A stretch of DNA of 64,000 nucleotides, taken from the NCBI GenBank assembly GCA_934662505.1, contig CAKUKE010000013.1, forward strand, positions 1-64,000, given 5' to 3'. The notes below the pieces were generated by a model. It did not search any database. It had not been told where the DNA came from and was given only the letters and a program-made list of their open reading frames with translations. Below are positions 1 through 6,578 of this stretch, piece after piece. Origin of the DNA: an uncultured Clostridia bacterium. Its GTDB lineage: Bacteria > Bacillota > Clostridia > Christensenellales > Aristaeellaceae. Each line of letters starts with the position of its first letter. The stretch's first letter is position 1. Both the position numbers and the translations under genes were made by a program.

Positions 1-2
1 GC

Positions 3-53
3 GGAAAAGCAGCATCAAGCAGCGTTGAAACCTTGCAAAACAACATTGAGTAA
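3..53 (+). CDS. Possible C-terminal end of an upstream gene (partial)
   Basis: One plus-strand frame is open from the window edge to a TAA and is followed nine bases later by a terminator-like hairpin. The translated tail is short and hydrophilic, ending in VETLQNNIE. A second frame ends at a TGA at 26-28, so the assignment is ambiguous. No function can be read from 16 residues; the hairpin behind it is the only support. Confidence 0.25.
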   Translation, partial: GKAASSSVETLQNNIE

Positions 54-62
54 GACAAAGAA

Positions 63-103
63 CCCCGGACTTTTCCCTCTAAAGGAAAAAGCCCGGGGCT
101 CTT
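63..103. terminator. Probable bidirectional terminator
   Basis: CCCCGG at 63-68 pairs with CCGGGG at 93-98, and CTTTT pairs with AAAAG inside, with one mismatch. Neither side carries a perfect U-tract, but each is T-rich (CTCTTA on plus, TTCTTTG on minus). It lies between the window-edge frame and the minus-strand CAT-like gene. The bases from 104 to 280 hold nothing else I can support. Confidence 0.5.
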
Positions 104-280
104 ATCATGTGTTATTCCGAGCTGACAGGTGTTTTACTTCGAGGCCAGAGCGCATCCATCCAGAACTGGCGGGTATTCCCGCTTCAAGTGGGCAAGCCAT
201 TCATTCCAAGCCGGGAGCGATTTTGCGCCCAACCGGCAGATATACGGATGCACCCGAGAAAGGGCGCGTACGCGAGACGG

Positions 281-952
281 TCAGAGCGCTGGAAGAAAGC
301 CGTCAAAGGCATCGGCATCTGTCTGCAGGTGCGCTAAAAAGCGCCCCACATGGCAGCCGTCGGCTGCGGCATGGTGACAGGTGAGGGAAAGCGGCAGCAG
401 CGTTTGATCCCCTGCTTCGCGGAACCGTCCCGCTTCCACGGAGGGAAAATAATAGGGCTTGTTTTCGCAGCTGTGTACGGCGAAATGGGTAAAAGGAGCC
501 CACGGTGCACAGGAAACGGTGTAGGCGTTGAGCGGAGGAAGCTCTCTGCGCCCCAGCAGCCCGTGGCAGCCGCCGCAGCGGGCGCGGTCGGCCATACAGG
601 CGTCATAAAACCGGTGAAAGTCCTCGTCATAGACCGTCCAGAGCAGGGAAAATGTGTGGTCGTCTTCGTGAAAAACGGCATGCAGCGGGGTCAGTGCGCT
701 CCAGAAGCCCAACCGTCCGTCAACCTCGGCCATTTTAAAGGCATCCTGTTCGTTCAGCGCACGGGTCACCAGCCACAGGTAGGCGGGGTAGAACCGCAGT
801 CCGCGGCGGCGCAGCGCGGCGCGCAGACGGGTCACATTCAATTCGACCGTGAGGGAGTAACCGGTGGGCGCAACGCGGGCAAAGTAGCAGAATGTTTCCC
901 GGCGCGGCCAGCGCGCCAGATCCACCGGGGTAAATACAGGCGTTGCAGACAT
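281..952 (-). CDS. Chloramphenicol acetyltransferase-like (CatA family) acyltransferase
   Basis: This 223-residue protein belongs to the CAT superfamily of trimeric acetyl-CoA-dependent O-acetyltransferases. The family active-site motif HHxxxDG is present as HHAAADG at residues 193-199, followed by a CHVGRFL helix as in CAT enzymes, and the length is the usual 210-225. The N-terminal WPRRETFCYF stretch also fits. It starts three bases after the stop of the XRE/desulfoferrodoxin-like gene, so the two are probably co-transcribed. Whether it acts on chloramphenicol cannot be told: chromosomal CAT homologues in Clostridia often have unknown substrates. There is no flanking mobile element, so acquired resistance is not supported. 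Confidence 0.8.
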   Translation of the reverse strand: MSATPVFTPVDLARWPRRETFCYFARVAPTGYSLTVELNVTRLRAALRRRGLRFYPAYLWLVTRALNEQDAFKMAEVDGRLGFWSALTPLHAVFHEDDHTFSLLWTVYDEDFHRFYDACMADRARCGGCHGLLGRRELPPLNAYTVSCAPWAPFTHFAVHSCENKPYYFPSVEAGRFREAGDQTLLPLSLTCHHAAADGCHVGRFLAHLQTDADAFDGFLPAL

Positions 953-955
953 GAA

Positions 956-1540
956 TCACACCGCCTGATAAAACAGCCCGTCCCGGTTGCACAGCCACAG
1001 CAGCAGACCGTGAGGCGTATAGGGGAGCCGCGTCTCCAGATCCCATTCGGGGTACAGTTTTCGCACCGTCATGGTGTCGCCTGTGAGAAACGCTACAAAG
1101 GACACGTGGTGGGCGCGGGTCATTTCATGGGTACCCGTCACGTACCATTCGCCGTCGCTGTGGGTCAGGGACAGCCGGTGCGCTTCGTCTGCGCGCCGGG
1201 GCGTCAGGGGCGGCAGCTTCTGCCCGCAGCAGTGGATGTCCGCACCCGCCAGCGTGAAAACAAGGTTTGCGCAGGCGGGACAAAAATAGCAGCGGATCTT
1301 TTTCATGTTGCCGTTCGTCATATCGTTTTCCTCCAAATCTCCCCGCAGCAGCGAGGCCATGTCTACCTGGAGCGCGTCGGATAAAAGGGGCAGCAGGCTG
1401 ATGTCCGGCGCGCCGCAGCCCCGTTCCCACTTGGAAACCGCTTTATCGCTTACGCCGAGGCGGTTTGCCAGCGCCAGCTGGGTCAGCCCCATTTTCCGGC
1501 GCATGCGGCGGATCAGGCCGCCCATTCTGGTTTGATCCAT
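956..1540 (-). CDS. XRE-family regulator fused to a desulfoferrodoxin-like domain
   Basis: The 194-residue protein has an N-terminal XRE helix-turn-helix (about residues 6-62, with the typical GLTQLALANRLGVSDKAVSK core). A C-terminal domain carries a desulforedoxin-type iron motif, C87-x2-C90 ... C104-C105. The rest resembles the superoxide-reductase centre: HEMTRAHHVSF at 138-148 parallels HPMxxxHyIxW, and LCNRDG near the end parallels CNxHG, but the terminal His ligand is Asp187. I chose the start at 1540 because an AAAGGAGG site precedes it; an upstream in-frame start lacks one. It likely regulates its own operon with the CAT-like gene, perhaps in response to redox or metal, which is inference. 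Confidence 0.82.
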   Translation of the reverse strand: MDQTRMGGLIRRMRRKMGLTQLALANRLGVSDKAVSKWERGCGAPDISLLPLLSDALQVDMASLLRGDLEENDMTNGNMKKIRCYFCPACANLVFTLAGADIHCCGQKLPPLTPRRADEAHRLSLTHSDGEWYVTGTHEMTRAHHVSFVAFLTGDTMTVRKLYPEWDLETRLPYTPHGLLLWLCNRDGLFYQAV

Positions 1541-1559
1541 ACGATCACCTCCTTTTTCA

Positions 1560-1588
1560 AGTATAGTGGGTTTGAAGCCTTTCGGCAA
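1560..1588 (-). promoter_or_regulatory. Sigma-A-like promoter of the XRE-CAT operon
   Basis: Read on the minus strand, TTGCCG and TATACT are separated by 17 bases, ending about 20 bases before the start codon of the XRE gene. No clear operator palindrome was seen. Confidence 0.55.
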
Positions 1589-1606
1589 TGAACGCTCCGT
1601 AGAGTG

Positions 1607-1638
1607 AAAAAAGCCGCCCTCCTTTTCGGCAGGGCGGC
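1607..1638 (-). terminator. Rho-independent terminator of the epimerase gene
   Basis: On the minus strand, GCCGCCCT and AGGGCGGC form an 8-bp GC-rich stem around a ten-base loop, followed by TTTTTT. It lies just past the stop codon of the aldose-1-epimerase homologue. Confidence 0.85.
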
Positions 1639-1650
1639 AGGAACAGGGAA

Positions 1651-2508
1651 TTACAGGAACGCGATGGTGTGGGTCAGGGTTCTGCTTTCGCCGGGGCGAA
1701 GCAGAATCTGTCCGGATTTCTCCGTCAGCTGGCGGCTGACGTCGTCAAACTCTACCGAGTTGTGCCACGGCTCGATGGCGACAAAGGGCGCGCCCACTTT
1801 TTTCCAGATGAGCAGATAGGGGAAGTCGGCGAATTCGACCCGTACCTTCTGGCCGTTCAGATCATTTTGCAGGGTGACGCCCCGGGATTTGAGGGACAGG
1901 AAGCACAGTGCGTCGATCTTGAAAAAGTCCTCTTTCAGAGAAAGGGTGCGGTTTTCCAGACGGAACAGCTGGGTCTCCTTGGATACGCCCGTTTCGGTGC
2001 AGGGGTTGTTGAGCAGCTCGTCGTCCTCGTCAAAGACGACCTGATAGTGTTCAATGCCGCCCGGCGCCATATAGGCCTCGTGACAGCCGATGGAATAGTA
2101 CATGTCGCCCGTGCCTGCATTGTCCGTGATGTATTCCACCCGGATGCGGTTGCCTTCCAGCGTGTAGCGCAGGCGCAGTTCGTAGTCGAAGGGGTAGTCG
2201 GGTACCTTTTCATTGAGCAGGAAGGTGGCGGTGCATTCGCCGGCCCGCTCAATCTGGAACAGGAGACGGCGGGCAAAGCCGTGCTTCTTCATGGGATACT
2301 TCTGACCGTCGTAAATGAAGCCGCCGTCCTTCATGCCGCCGGCAATGGGAAACAGAACGGGCGCGCGTCCCGTCCAGAACTGGGGATCGCCGTTCCACAG
2401 GCGATCCACGCCGTTTTTGTCCACAATGCGCTGGATCTCCGCGCCCAGCGGGCTGATCTCCACGGTCAAATCGTCGTTTTTCAGCAAAATGGTGGTGTCG
2501 TTCTGCAT
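1651..2508 (-). CDS. Aldose 1-epimerase family protein (LacX-like)
   Basis: The protein belongs to the galactose-mutarotase fold family, LacX-like branch, which interconverts sugar anomers or acts on sugar phosphates. Recognisable elements are LGAEIQRI near the N-terminus, GRAPVLFPIAGG, the KHGFAR catalytic-His region, the SIGCHEAY second histidine and the IEPWHN motif with its glutamate near the C-terminus. About 285 residues is normal. Two in-frame ATGs exist; the one at 2520 abuts its Shine-Dalgarno, so the one at 2508 behind AAAGGATGTTATCAACG is preferred. The AsnRS gene in this window uses a very similar leader. It is cytosolic, monocistronic and has its own promoter and terminator. The real substrate is unknown. 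Confidence 0.88.
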   Translation of the reverse strand: MQNDTTILLKNDDLTVEISPLGAEIQRIVDKNGVDRLWNGDPQFWTGRAPVLFPIAGGMKDGGFIYDGQKYPMKKHGFARRLLFQIERAGECTATFLLNEKVPDYPFDYELRLRYTLEGNRIRVEYITDNAGTGDMYYSIGCHEAYMAPGGIEHYQVVFDEDDELLNNPCTETGVSKETQLFRLENRTLSLKEDFFKIDALCFLSLKSRGVTLQNDLNGQKVRVEFADFPYLLIWKKVGAPFVAIEPWHNSVEFDDVSRQLTEKSGQILLRPGESRTLTHTIAFL

Positions 2509-2549
2509 CGTTGATAACATCCTTTCGTATGGTTCCGCTTCTTTTTACT

Positions 2550-2577
2550 ATTGTAAGCCTTTTGGCGTGCTTGTCAA
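2550..2577 (-). promoter_or_regulatory. Consensus sigma-A promoter of the epimerase gene
   Basis: Minus-strand TTGACA, a 16-base spacer and TACAAT lie about 40 bases before the start codon. The -35 sits just past the stop of the putative 42-residue ORF upstream. Confidence 0.75.
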
Positions 2578-2583
2578 GCAGAA

Positions 2584-2712
2584 TCAATGCCTGACCCTGC
2601 CCGGGCGCATGCCGGGGCGCGGCGCGTTGACAAACAGCGGCCGGCCTTCGGACGGGACGGTCGCCTCCGGCGTCGGCACATCCGGCAGCCCGTTCGTTTC
2701 TTTTTCGGACAC
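2584..2712 (-). CDS. Possible 42-residue small protein
   Basis: A GTG start is preceded by a strong ribosome site, GGGAGGTGATCAAG, and opens a 42-codon frame rich in Pro, Glu and Arg (PLFVNAPRPGMRPGRVRH at the C-terminus). It has no signal peptide, membrane segment or motif I recognise. It lies in the 390-base gap between the divergent epimerase and trigger-factor genes and is separated from the epimerase by that gene's own promoter. The strong Shine-Dalgarno is the main support; conservation in relatives would decide. Confidence 0.35.
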   Translation of the reverse strand: MSEKETNGLPDVPTPEATVPSEGRPLFVNAPRPGMRPGRVRH

Positions 2713-2793
2713 CTTGATCACCTCCCAGGGCGATTCTGCCCGAAAACGCAGAAAGCTATGACGGGAAAATACGTTTTTTGCCCGCGCAATGTC

Positions 2794-2822
2794 TTGCAAA
2801 GCGTTGAAGAATATGCTATCAT
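2794..2822 (+). promoter_or_regulatory. Sigma-A-like promoter of tig
   Basis: TTGCAA, a 17-base spacer and TATCAT lie about 75 bases upstream of the trigger-factor start codon. Confidence 0.7.
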
Positions 2823-2898
2823 ATAGGATAGTGCTTTATGCGCAGGCATGAAGACAAACAGCGACCGTTCATCGGACGGATACGGAGGGTGTTCCAGT

Positions 2899-4338
2899 AT
2901 GGGTTACACGGTTGAAAAAATTTCCGGCAATCAAGTGAAGATCACCTTCGCCATCGCGGCTGAAAAGTTCGACGAGGCGATGCAGAAGGCATATCTTAAA
3001 ACCCGCAATCGCATTAACGTGCAGGGGTTCCGCCGGGGCAAGGCGCCCCGCAAGCTCATTGAGCAGATGTACGGCGAATCCGTGTTTTATGACGAGGCGT
3101 TTGACGAAGTTTTCCCCGATGCGTATGAAGAAGCCGTCCGCGGCGAAAACCTGCAGGTGGTGGATCGTCCCGAGGTGGACAATCTGGAGCAGATCGGCTC
3201 CGGCAAGGAACTGAAATTCTCCGTCAAGGTGTATGTGAAGCCTGACGTGGAACTGGGCAACTACAAGGGTCTCAAGGCCGTCCGTTACACCCACAAGGTA
3301 ACCGAGGATGAGGTCAGCCGCCGCATCGATGTGGATGTGGAAAAGGAGACCACCACGGAAGATGTGACCGACCGTCCCCTGCAGAAGGGTGATGTGGCCA
3401 ATCTGGACTACGCCGGTTCTGTGGACGGGGTGGAGTTCGCCGGCGGCACGGCCGCGGGGCAGACGCTGGAGATCGGCTCCGGTCACTTTATTCCCGGCTT
3501 TGAAGATCAGATGATCGGCATGCAGGTGGGCGAGGAAAAGGATCTGAAGGTGACCTTCCCCGCTGAGTATCACGCGGAAGAACTGGCCGGCAAGGAAGCG
3601 GTGTTCCATGTGAAGCTCAACGGCATTCAGGTGAAGGTGAAGCCCGAGCTGGATGACGATTTTGCCGCCGACGTGTCCGAATACAACACCTTTGCCGAGT
3701 ACAAGGCTGCCGTCGAAAAGGAACTGCAGGACCGTGCCGACAAGAACGCTGCGGTGGAGCTGGAAAACAATCTGGTGCAGCAGGCTGTGGACGCTGCTGA
3801 CTGCGACATTCCTCAGGCCATGATCGAGGATGAACTGGACGTGATGGTGCGCGAACTGAAGATGCGCATGGCGTATCAGGGCATCCGCTTTGAGGACTAC
3901 ATCAAGTACACCGGCCAGACCGAGGAGCATGTGCGCGAAATGTACAAGCCCGAGGCCTCCAACCGGGTCAAAATGCAGCTGGTGCTGGACGCCATCGTCA
4001 AGAAGGAAAACGTGGAAGTGTCCGATGAGGACGTGGAAAACGCCGTGAAGGAAGAAGCCGAGCGGGAAGGCCGTGAGGCGGAAGAATTCAAAAAGTCCCT
4101 GAACGACCGGCAGATGGAGTACCTGCGCGGGAATGCCGCCATCCGTAAGGTGGTGGATATGATCGTGGCGAACGCCTCTGTGGAGGACAAGGACGAATCC
4201 GAGCGTGTCAGCGCGGACGAAGCGGCCAAGGCTGTGGAGGAAGTGGCCAAGGCGGCCGACGAGGCGGAAGAAGCCAAGGCGGAAGCCAAGCCCCGGAAGC
4301 GCACGGCGAAGAAAAAGGAAGAAAAAACCGAGGAATGA
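2899..4338 (+). CDS. tig: Trigger factor, ribosome-associated chaperone
   Basis: Trigger factor binds at the ribosomal exit tunnel and shields nascent chains. The 479-residue protein has the order of the family: an N-terminal ribosome-binding domain with the signature GFRRGKAPR (about residues 43-51), a central FKBP-type prolyl isomerase domain (GDVANLDYAGSVDGVEFAGG, then FIPGFEDQMIGM), and an alpha-helical C-terminal chaperone domain. The start at 2899 follows GGAGGGTG; an ATG 51 bases upstream lacks a ribosome site. The last 50 or so residues are an unusually long Ala/Glu/Lys-rich charged tail ending KKKEEKTEE. It is upstream of clpP and clpX, the common Firmicute order. Confidence 0.97.
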   Translation: MGYTVEKISGNQVKITFAIAAEKFDEAMQKAYLKTRNRINVQGFRRGKAPRKLIEQMYGESVFYDEAFDEVFPDAYEEAVRGENLQVVDRPEVDNLEQIGSGKELKFSVKVYVKPDVELGNYKGLKAVRYTHKVTEDEVSRRIDVDVEKETTTEDVTDRPLQKGDVANLDYAGSVDGVEFAGGTAAGQTLEIGSGHFIPGFEDQMIGMQVGEEKDLKVTFPAEYHAEELAGKEAVFHVKLNGIQVKVKPELDDDFAADVSEYNTFAEYKAAVEKELQDRADKNAAVELENNLVQQAVDAADCDIPQAMIEDELDVMVRELKMRMAYQGIRFEDYIKYTGQTEEHVREMYKPEASNRVKMQLVLDAIVKKENVEVSDEDVENAVKEEAEREGREAEEFKKSLNDRQMEYLRGNAAIRKVVDMIVANASVEDKDESERVSADEAAKAVEEVAKAADEAEEAKAEAKPRKRTAKKKEEKTEE

Positions 4339-4524
4339 TCCGGCGCCTGCGCCGGAGGACTGCCCGTAGGGCATCAAGTGAACAGCGGGATGCAGCGGGC
4401 GCAGCGCGTCGGCGGCGTCCCGCTGCCTTTTTCCGGGCGGCAGGGAAGCCGTCCGGCAGCCGGGTGCGTATAATGCGCCCCGGCGGCTCATATAATCCAA
4501 ACAGGCCGAAAGGGGGCAAAAAGG
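4339..4524 (+). promoter_or_regulatory. tig-clpP intergenic region with hairpin and TATAAT boxes
   Basis: Just after the tig stop, CCGGCGC and GCGCCGG form a tight 7-bp hairpin (4340-4355) without a U-tract. Two TATAAT hexamers lie at 4469-4474 and 4491-4496, but neither has a convincing -35 box at the right distance. The clpP ribosome site AAAGGGGG is at the end. I saw no CtsR or CIRCE heat-shock operator here. Confidence 0.35.
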
Positions 4525-5118
4525 ATGTCTCTCGTTCCTTATGTCATTGAGCAGACCGCTCACGGGGAGCGTTCCTGCGACATTTATTCCCGCTTGCTGA
4601 AGGATCGGGTGGTGTTTCTGGGCAGCGAGATCAACGATCAGGTGGCAAATGCCGTGGTCGCACAGCTTCTGTTTCTGGAAACGGACAACCCTGATGCGGA
4701 TATTTCTCTGTATATCAACAGCCCGGGCGGTTCTGTCACTGCGGGCATGGCGATTTACGATACCATGAATTACATCAAGTGCCCCGTGCGCACCGTGTGC
4801 GTAGGCATGGCCGCCTCCATGGGCGCGTTTCTGCTCATGGCCGGCGAAAAGGGCAAGCGTCTGGCGCTGCCCAACAGCGAGATCATGATCCATCAGCCCT
4901 CCGGCGGCGCGTCCGGGCAGGCGACGGATGTGACCATCCATGCCAGGTGGCTGCTGCGCACGAAGGATAAAATGAACGGGATGATGGCTGAAATGACGGG
5001 TCAGCCGCTGGAGAAAATTCAGGCCGACGTGGAGCGGGACTATTTCATGTCCGCCAAAGAAGCGCTGGATTACGGCATTATTGACGAGATCTATCAGCCG
5101 CGCCCCAAAAAGGGCTGA
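4525..5118 (+). CDS. clpP: ATP-dependent Clp protease proteolytic subunit ClpP
   Basis: ClpP forms the tetradecameric serine-protease chamber that degrades substrates fed by ClpX or ClpC. The catalytic triad is visible as Ser98 (GMAASMGA), His123 (MIHQPSGG) and Asp172 (ERDYFMS). At 197 residues the length is standard. The gene follows trigger factor and precedes its unfoldase partner clpX, separated by 55 bases containing two small hairpins. The ribosome site is AAAGGGGGC just upstream. Confidence 0.98.
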   Translation: MSLVPYVIEQTAHGERSCDIYSRLLKDRVVFLGSEINDQVANAVVAQLLFLETDNPDADISLYINSPGGSVTAGMAIYDTMNYIKCPVRTVCVGMAASMGAFLLMAGEKGKRLALPNSEIMIHQPSGGASGQATDVTIHARWLLRTKDKMNGMMAEMTGQPLEKIQADVERDYFMSAKEALDYGIIDEIYQPRPKKG

Positions 5119-5119
5119 A

Positions 5120-5160
5120 CCGTTCCTCGAACGGAAAAGGATCGGAACGTAAGCGTTCCG
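5120..5160 (+). other. Double hairpin between clpP and clpX
   Basis: CCGTTC/GAACGG (5120-5134) and CGGAACG/CGTTCCG (5143-5160) form two adjacent perfect stem-loops. The arms share the CGTTCC/GGAACG core, so alternative cross-pairing is possible. There is no U-tract. It may stabilise or process the clpP-clpX message. Confidence 0.5.
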
Positions 5161-5173
5161 GAATGAGGTGAAC

Positions 5174-6493
5174 ATGCCAAGTAAAGACGATATGACCACG
5201 CGCCGTCAGCGGTGCTCCTTCTGCGGAAAAAGTCAGGATCAGGTGCGGCGGATGGTCGCAGGACCGTCGGTGTACATCTGCGACGAGTGCATCGCGCTGT
5301 GCCATGAACTGCTGGCGGACGATCTGAACACTGCCTCGGCCAAGACTGACGAGGGTATGGGGGATATTCCCACCCCTGTGGAAATGAAGCGGGTGCTGGA
5401 CGACTATGTGATCGGCCAGGACGACGCGAAAAAGACGCTGTGCGTAGCGGTGTACAACCACTACAAGCGGATCGGCGCCAACATGCGTCAGGGGGATGTG
5501 GAGTTGCAGAAGTCCAACATTCTCATGGTGGGGCCTACCGGCTGCGGCAAAACGTATCTGGCGCAGTCGCTGGCGCGCATTCTGAACGTGCCCTTCGCCA
5601 TTGCCGACGCTACGGCGCTGACCGAGGCGGGCTATGTGGGCGAGGATGTGGAAAATATCCTGCTGCGGCTCATTCAGGCGGCCGGCGGCGATATTCAGGC
5701 GGCGCAGCGGGGCATCATCTATATTGACGAGATCGACAAGATCGCCCGCAAGGGTGAAAACATGTCCATCACCCGGGATGTGAGCGGTGAAGGCGTGCAG
5801 CAGGCGCTGCTGAAAATTCTGGAGGGCACCCTTGCCAGCGTGCCGCCTCAGGGAGGCCGCAAGCATCCCCATCAGGAATGCCTGCAAATCGACACCACCA
5901 ACATTCTGTTTATCTGCGGCGGCGCGTTTGACGGTCTGCAGCGGATCATCGAACAGCGGGTCGGCAAGAAGGCCATGGGCTTTGGCAGCGATCCGCAGGG
6001 AAAAAAAGAAGAAAACGTGGGCGACGTGCTGCGGCAGATGCGGCCGGAAGACCTGCTCAAGTTCGGCCTGATTCCCGAATTTGTGGGGCGTCTGCCGATC
6101 ACCGTGACGCTGGACGCGCTGGATGAAAAGGCGCTGGTGCGTATTCTGACCGAGCCGAGAAACGCGCTGATCAAGCAGTATCAGAAACTGATGGAGCTGG
6201 ACAATGTGCGTCTGGAGGTGGAAGAGGATGCCCTGTACGCCATTGCCCATCAGGCCATCGAGCGCAAAAGCGGCGCCCGCGGTCTGCGCACCATTCTGGA
6301 ACATACCCTGCTGGATACCATGTTTGAAATTCCGGGCAACAAGACCATCGACAAGTGCATTGTGACCCGCGATGTGATCGAAAAGGGCGAAAAGCCCCAG
6401 CTGATGCTCAAGCCCCTCCGCGCCCGCACCCGTGCGCCCAAGGCGGGAGAAGAAAAAAACGGCGAGGCGAGCGACGCAGGCAACGCCAGCTGA
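5174..6493 (+). CDS. clpX: ClpX, ATPase subunit of Clp protease
   Basis: ClpX is a hexameric AAA+ unfoldase that recognises substrates and feeds them to ClpP. The N-terminal zinc-binding domain has C14-x2-C17 and C36-x2-C39. Walker A is GPTGCGKT at residues 120-127, Walker B is IIYIDEIDKI, and AMGFGS near the middle corresponds to the IGF loop that docks onto ClpP. The ATG at 5174 follows GAGGTG, as is common for clpX; the 439-residue length is near the family norm. The C-terminal 25 residues are a charged, low-complexity extension. It is read in the same direction as clpP and lonB. Confidence 0.97.
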   Translation: MPSKDDMTTRRQRCSFCGKSQDQVRRMVAGPSVYICDECIALCHELLADDLNTASAKTDEGMGDIPTPVEMKRVLDDYVIGQDDAKKTLCVAVYNHYKRIGANMRQGDVELQKSNILMVGPTGCGKTYLAQSLARILNVPFAIADATALTEAGYVGEDVENILLRLIQAAGGDIQAAQRGIIYIDEIDKIARKGENMSITRDVSGEGVQQALLKILEGTLASVPPQGGRKHPHQECLQIDTTNILFICGGAFDGLQRIIEQRVGKKAMGFGSDPQGKKEENVGDVLRQMRPEDLLKFGLIPEFVGRLPITVTLDALDEKALVRILTEPRNALIKQYQKLMELDNVRLEVEEDALYAIAHQAIERKSGARGLRTILEHTLLDTMFEIPGNKTIDKCIVTRDVIEKGEKPQLMLKPLRARTRAPKAGEEKNGEASDAGNAS

Positions 6494-6525
6494 CGGAAAC
6501 AGCAAAAATTGACACGGGTTTTCCC

Positions 6526-6555
6526 GCATGGAGCAGACCCCCGTTCCGCATGATA
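6526..6555 (+). promoter_or_regulatory. Candidate sporulation-type promoter of lonB
   Basis: GCATG and CATGATA are separated by 18 bases, resembling the forespore sigma-G pattern (GHATR and CATWHTA) with one mismatch. A transcript from here would start around 6560, inside the 3' half of the hairpin that precedes lonB. This is a motif match by eye only. Confidence 0.35.
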
Positions 6556-6575
6556 GATGCAGGAATGGGGGTTTT
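6538..6575 (+). terminator. Terminator-like hairpin that also masks the lonB ribosome site
   Basis: CCCCCGTTCCGCAT (6538-6551) pairs with ATGC-A-GGAATGGGGG (6557-6571), with one bulged A and one G-U pair, around the loop GATAG. TTTT follows at once and the lonB ATG begins four bases later. The GGAATGGGGG arm is the only plausible Shine-Dalgarno for lonB. It would end clpX read-through and block lonB translation on such read-through. Confidence 0.75.
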
Positions 6576-6578
6576 GTC

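Noticed and set aside
281..1588. Acquired chloramphenicol-resistance cassette
   Set aside because: There are no insertion sequences, integrase, attachment sites or terminal repeats, and composition matches the surroundings.
4469..4496. Two TATAAT boxes as clpP promoters
   Set aside because: Neither has a recognisable -35 hexamer 16-18 bases upstream, so they are mentioned only in the intergenic note.
4339..4524. CtsR or CIRCE heat-shock operator before clpP
   Set aside because: Neither the GGTCAAA direct repeat nor the TTAGCACTC inverted repeat was found.
2869..5199. Long minus-strand frame antisense to tig and clpP
   Set aside because: A shadow of trigger factor and ClpP, with composition unlike a protein and no ribosome site.
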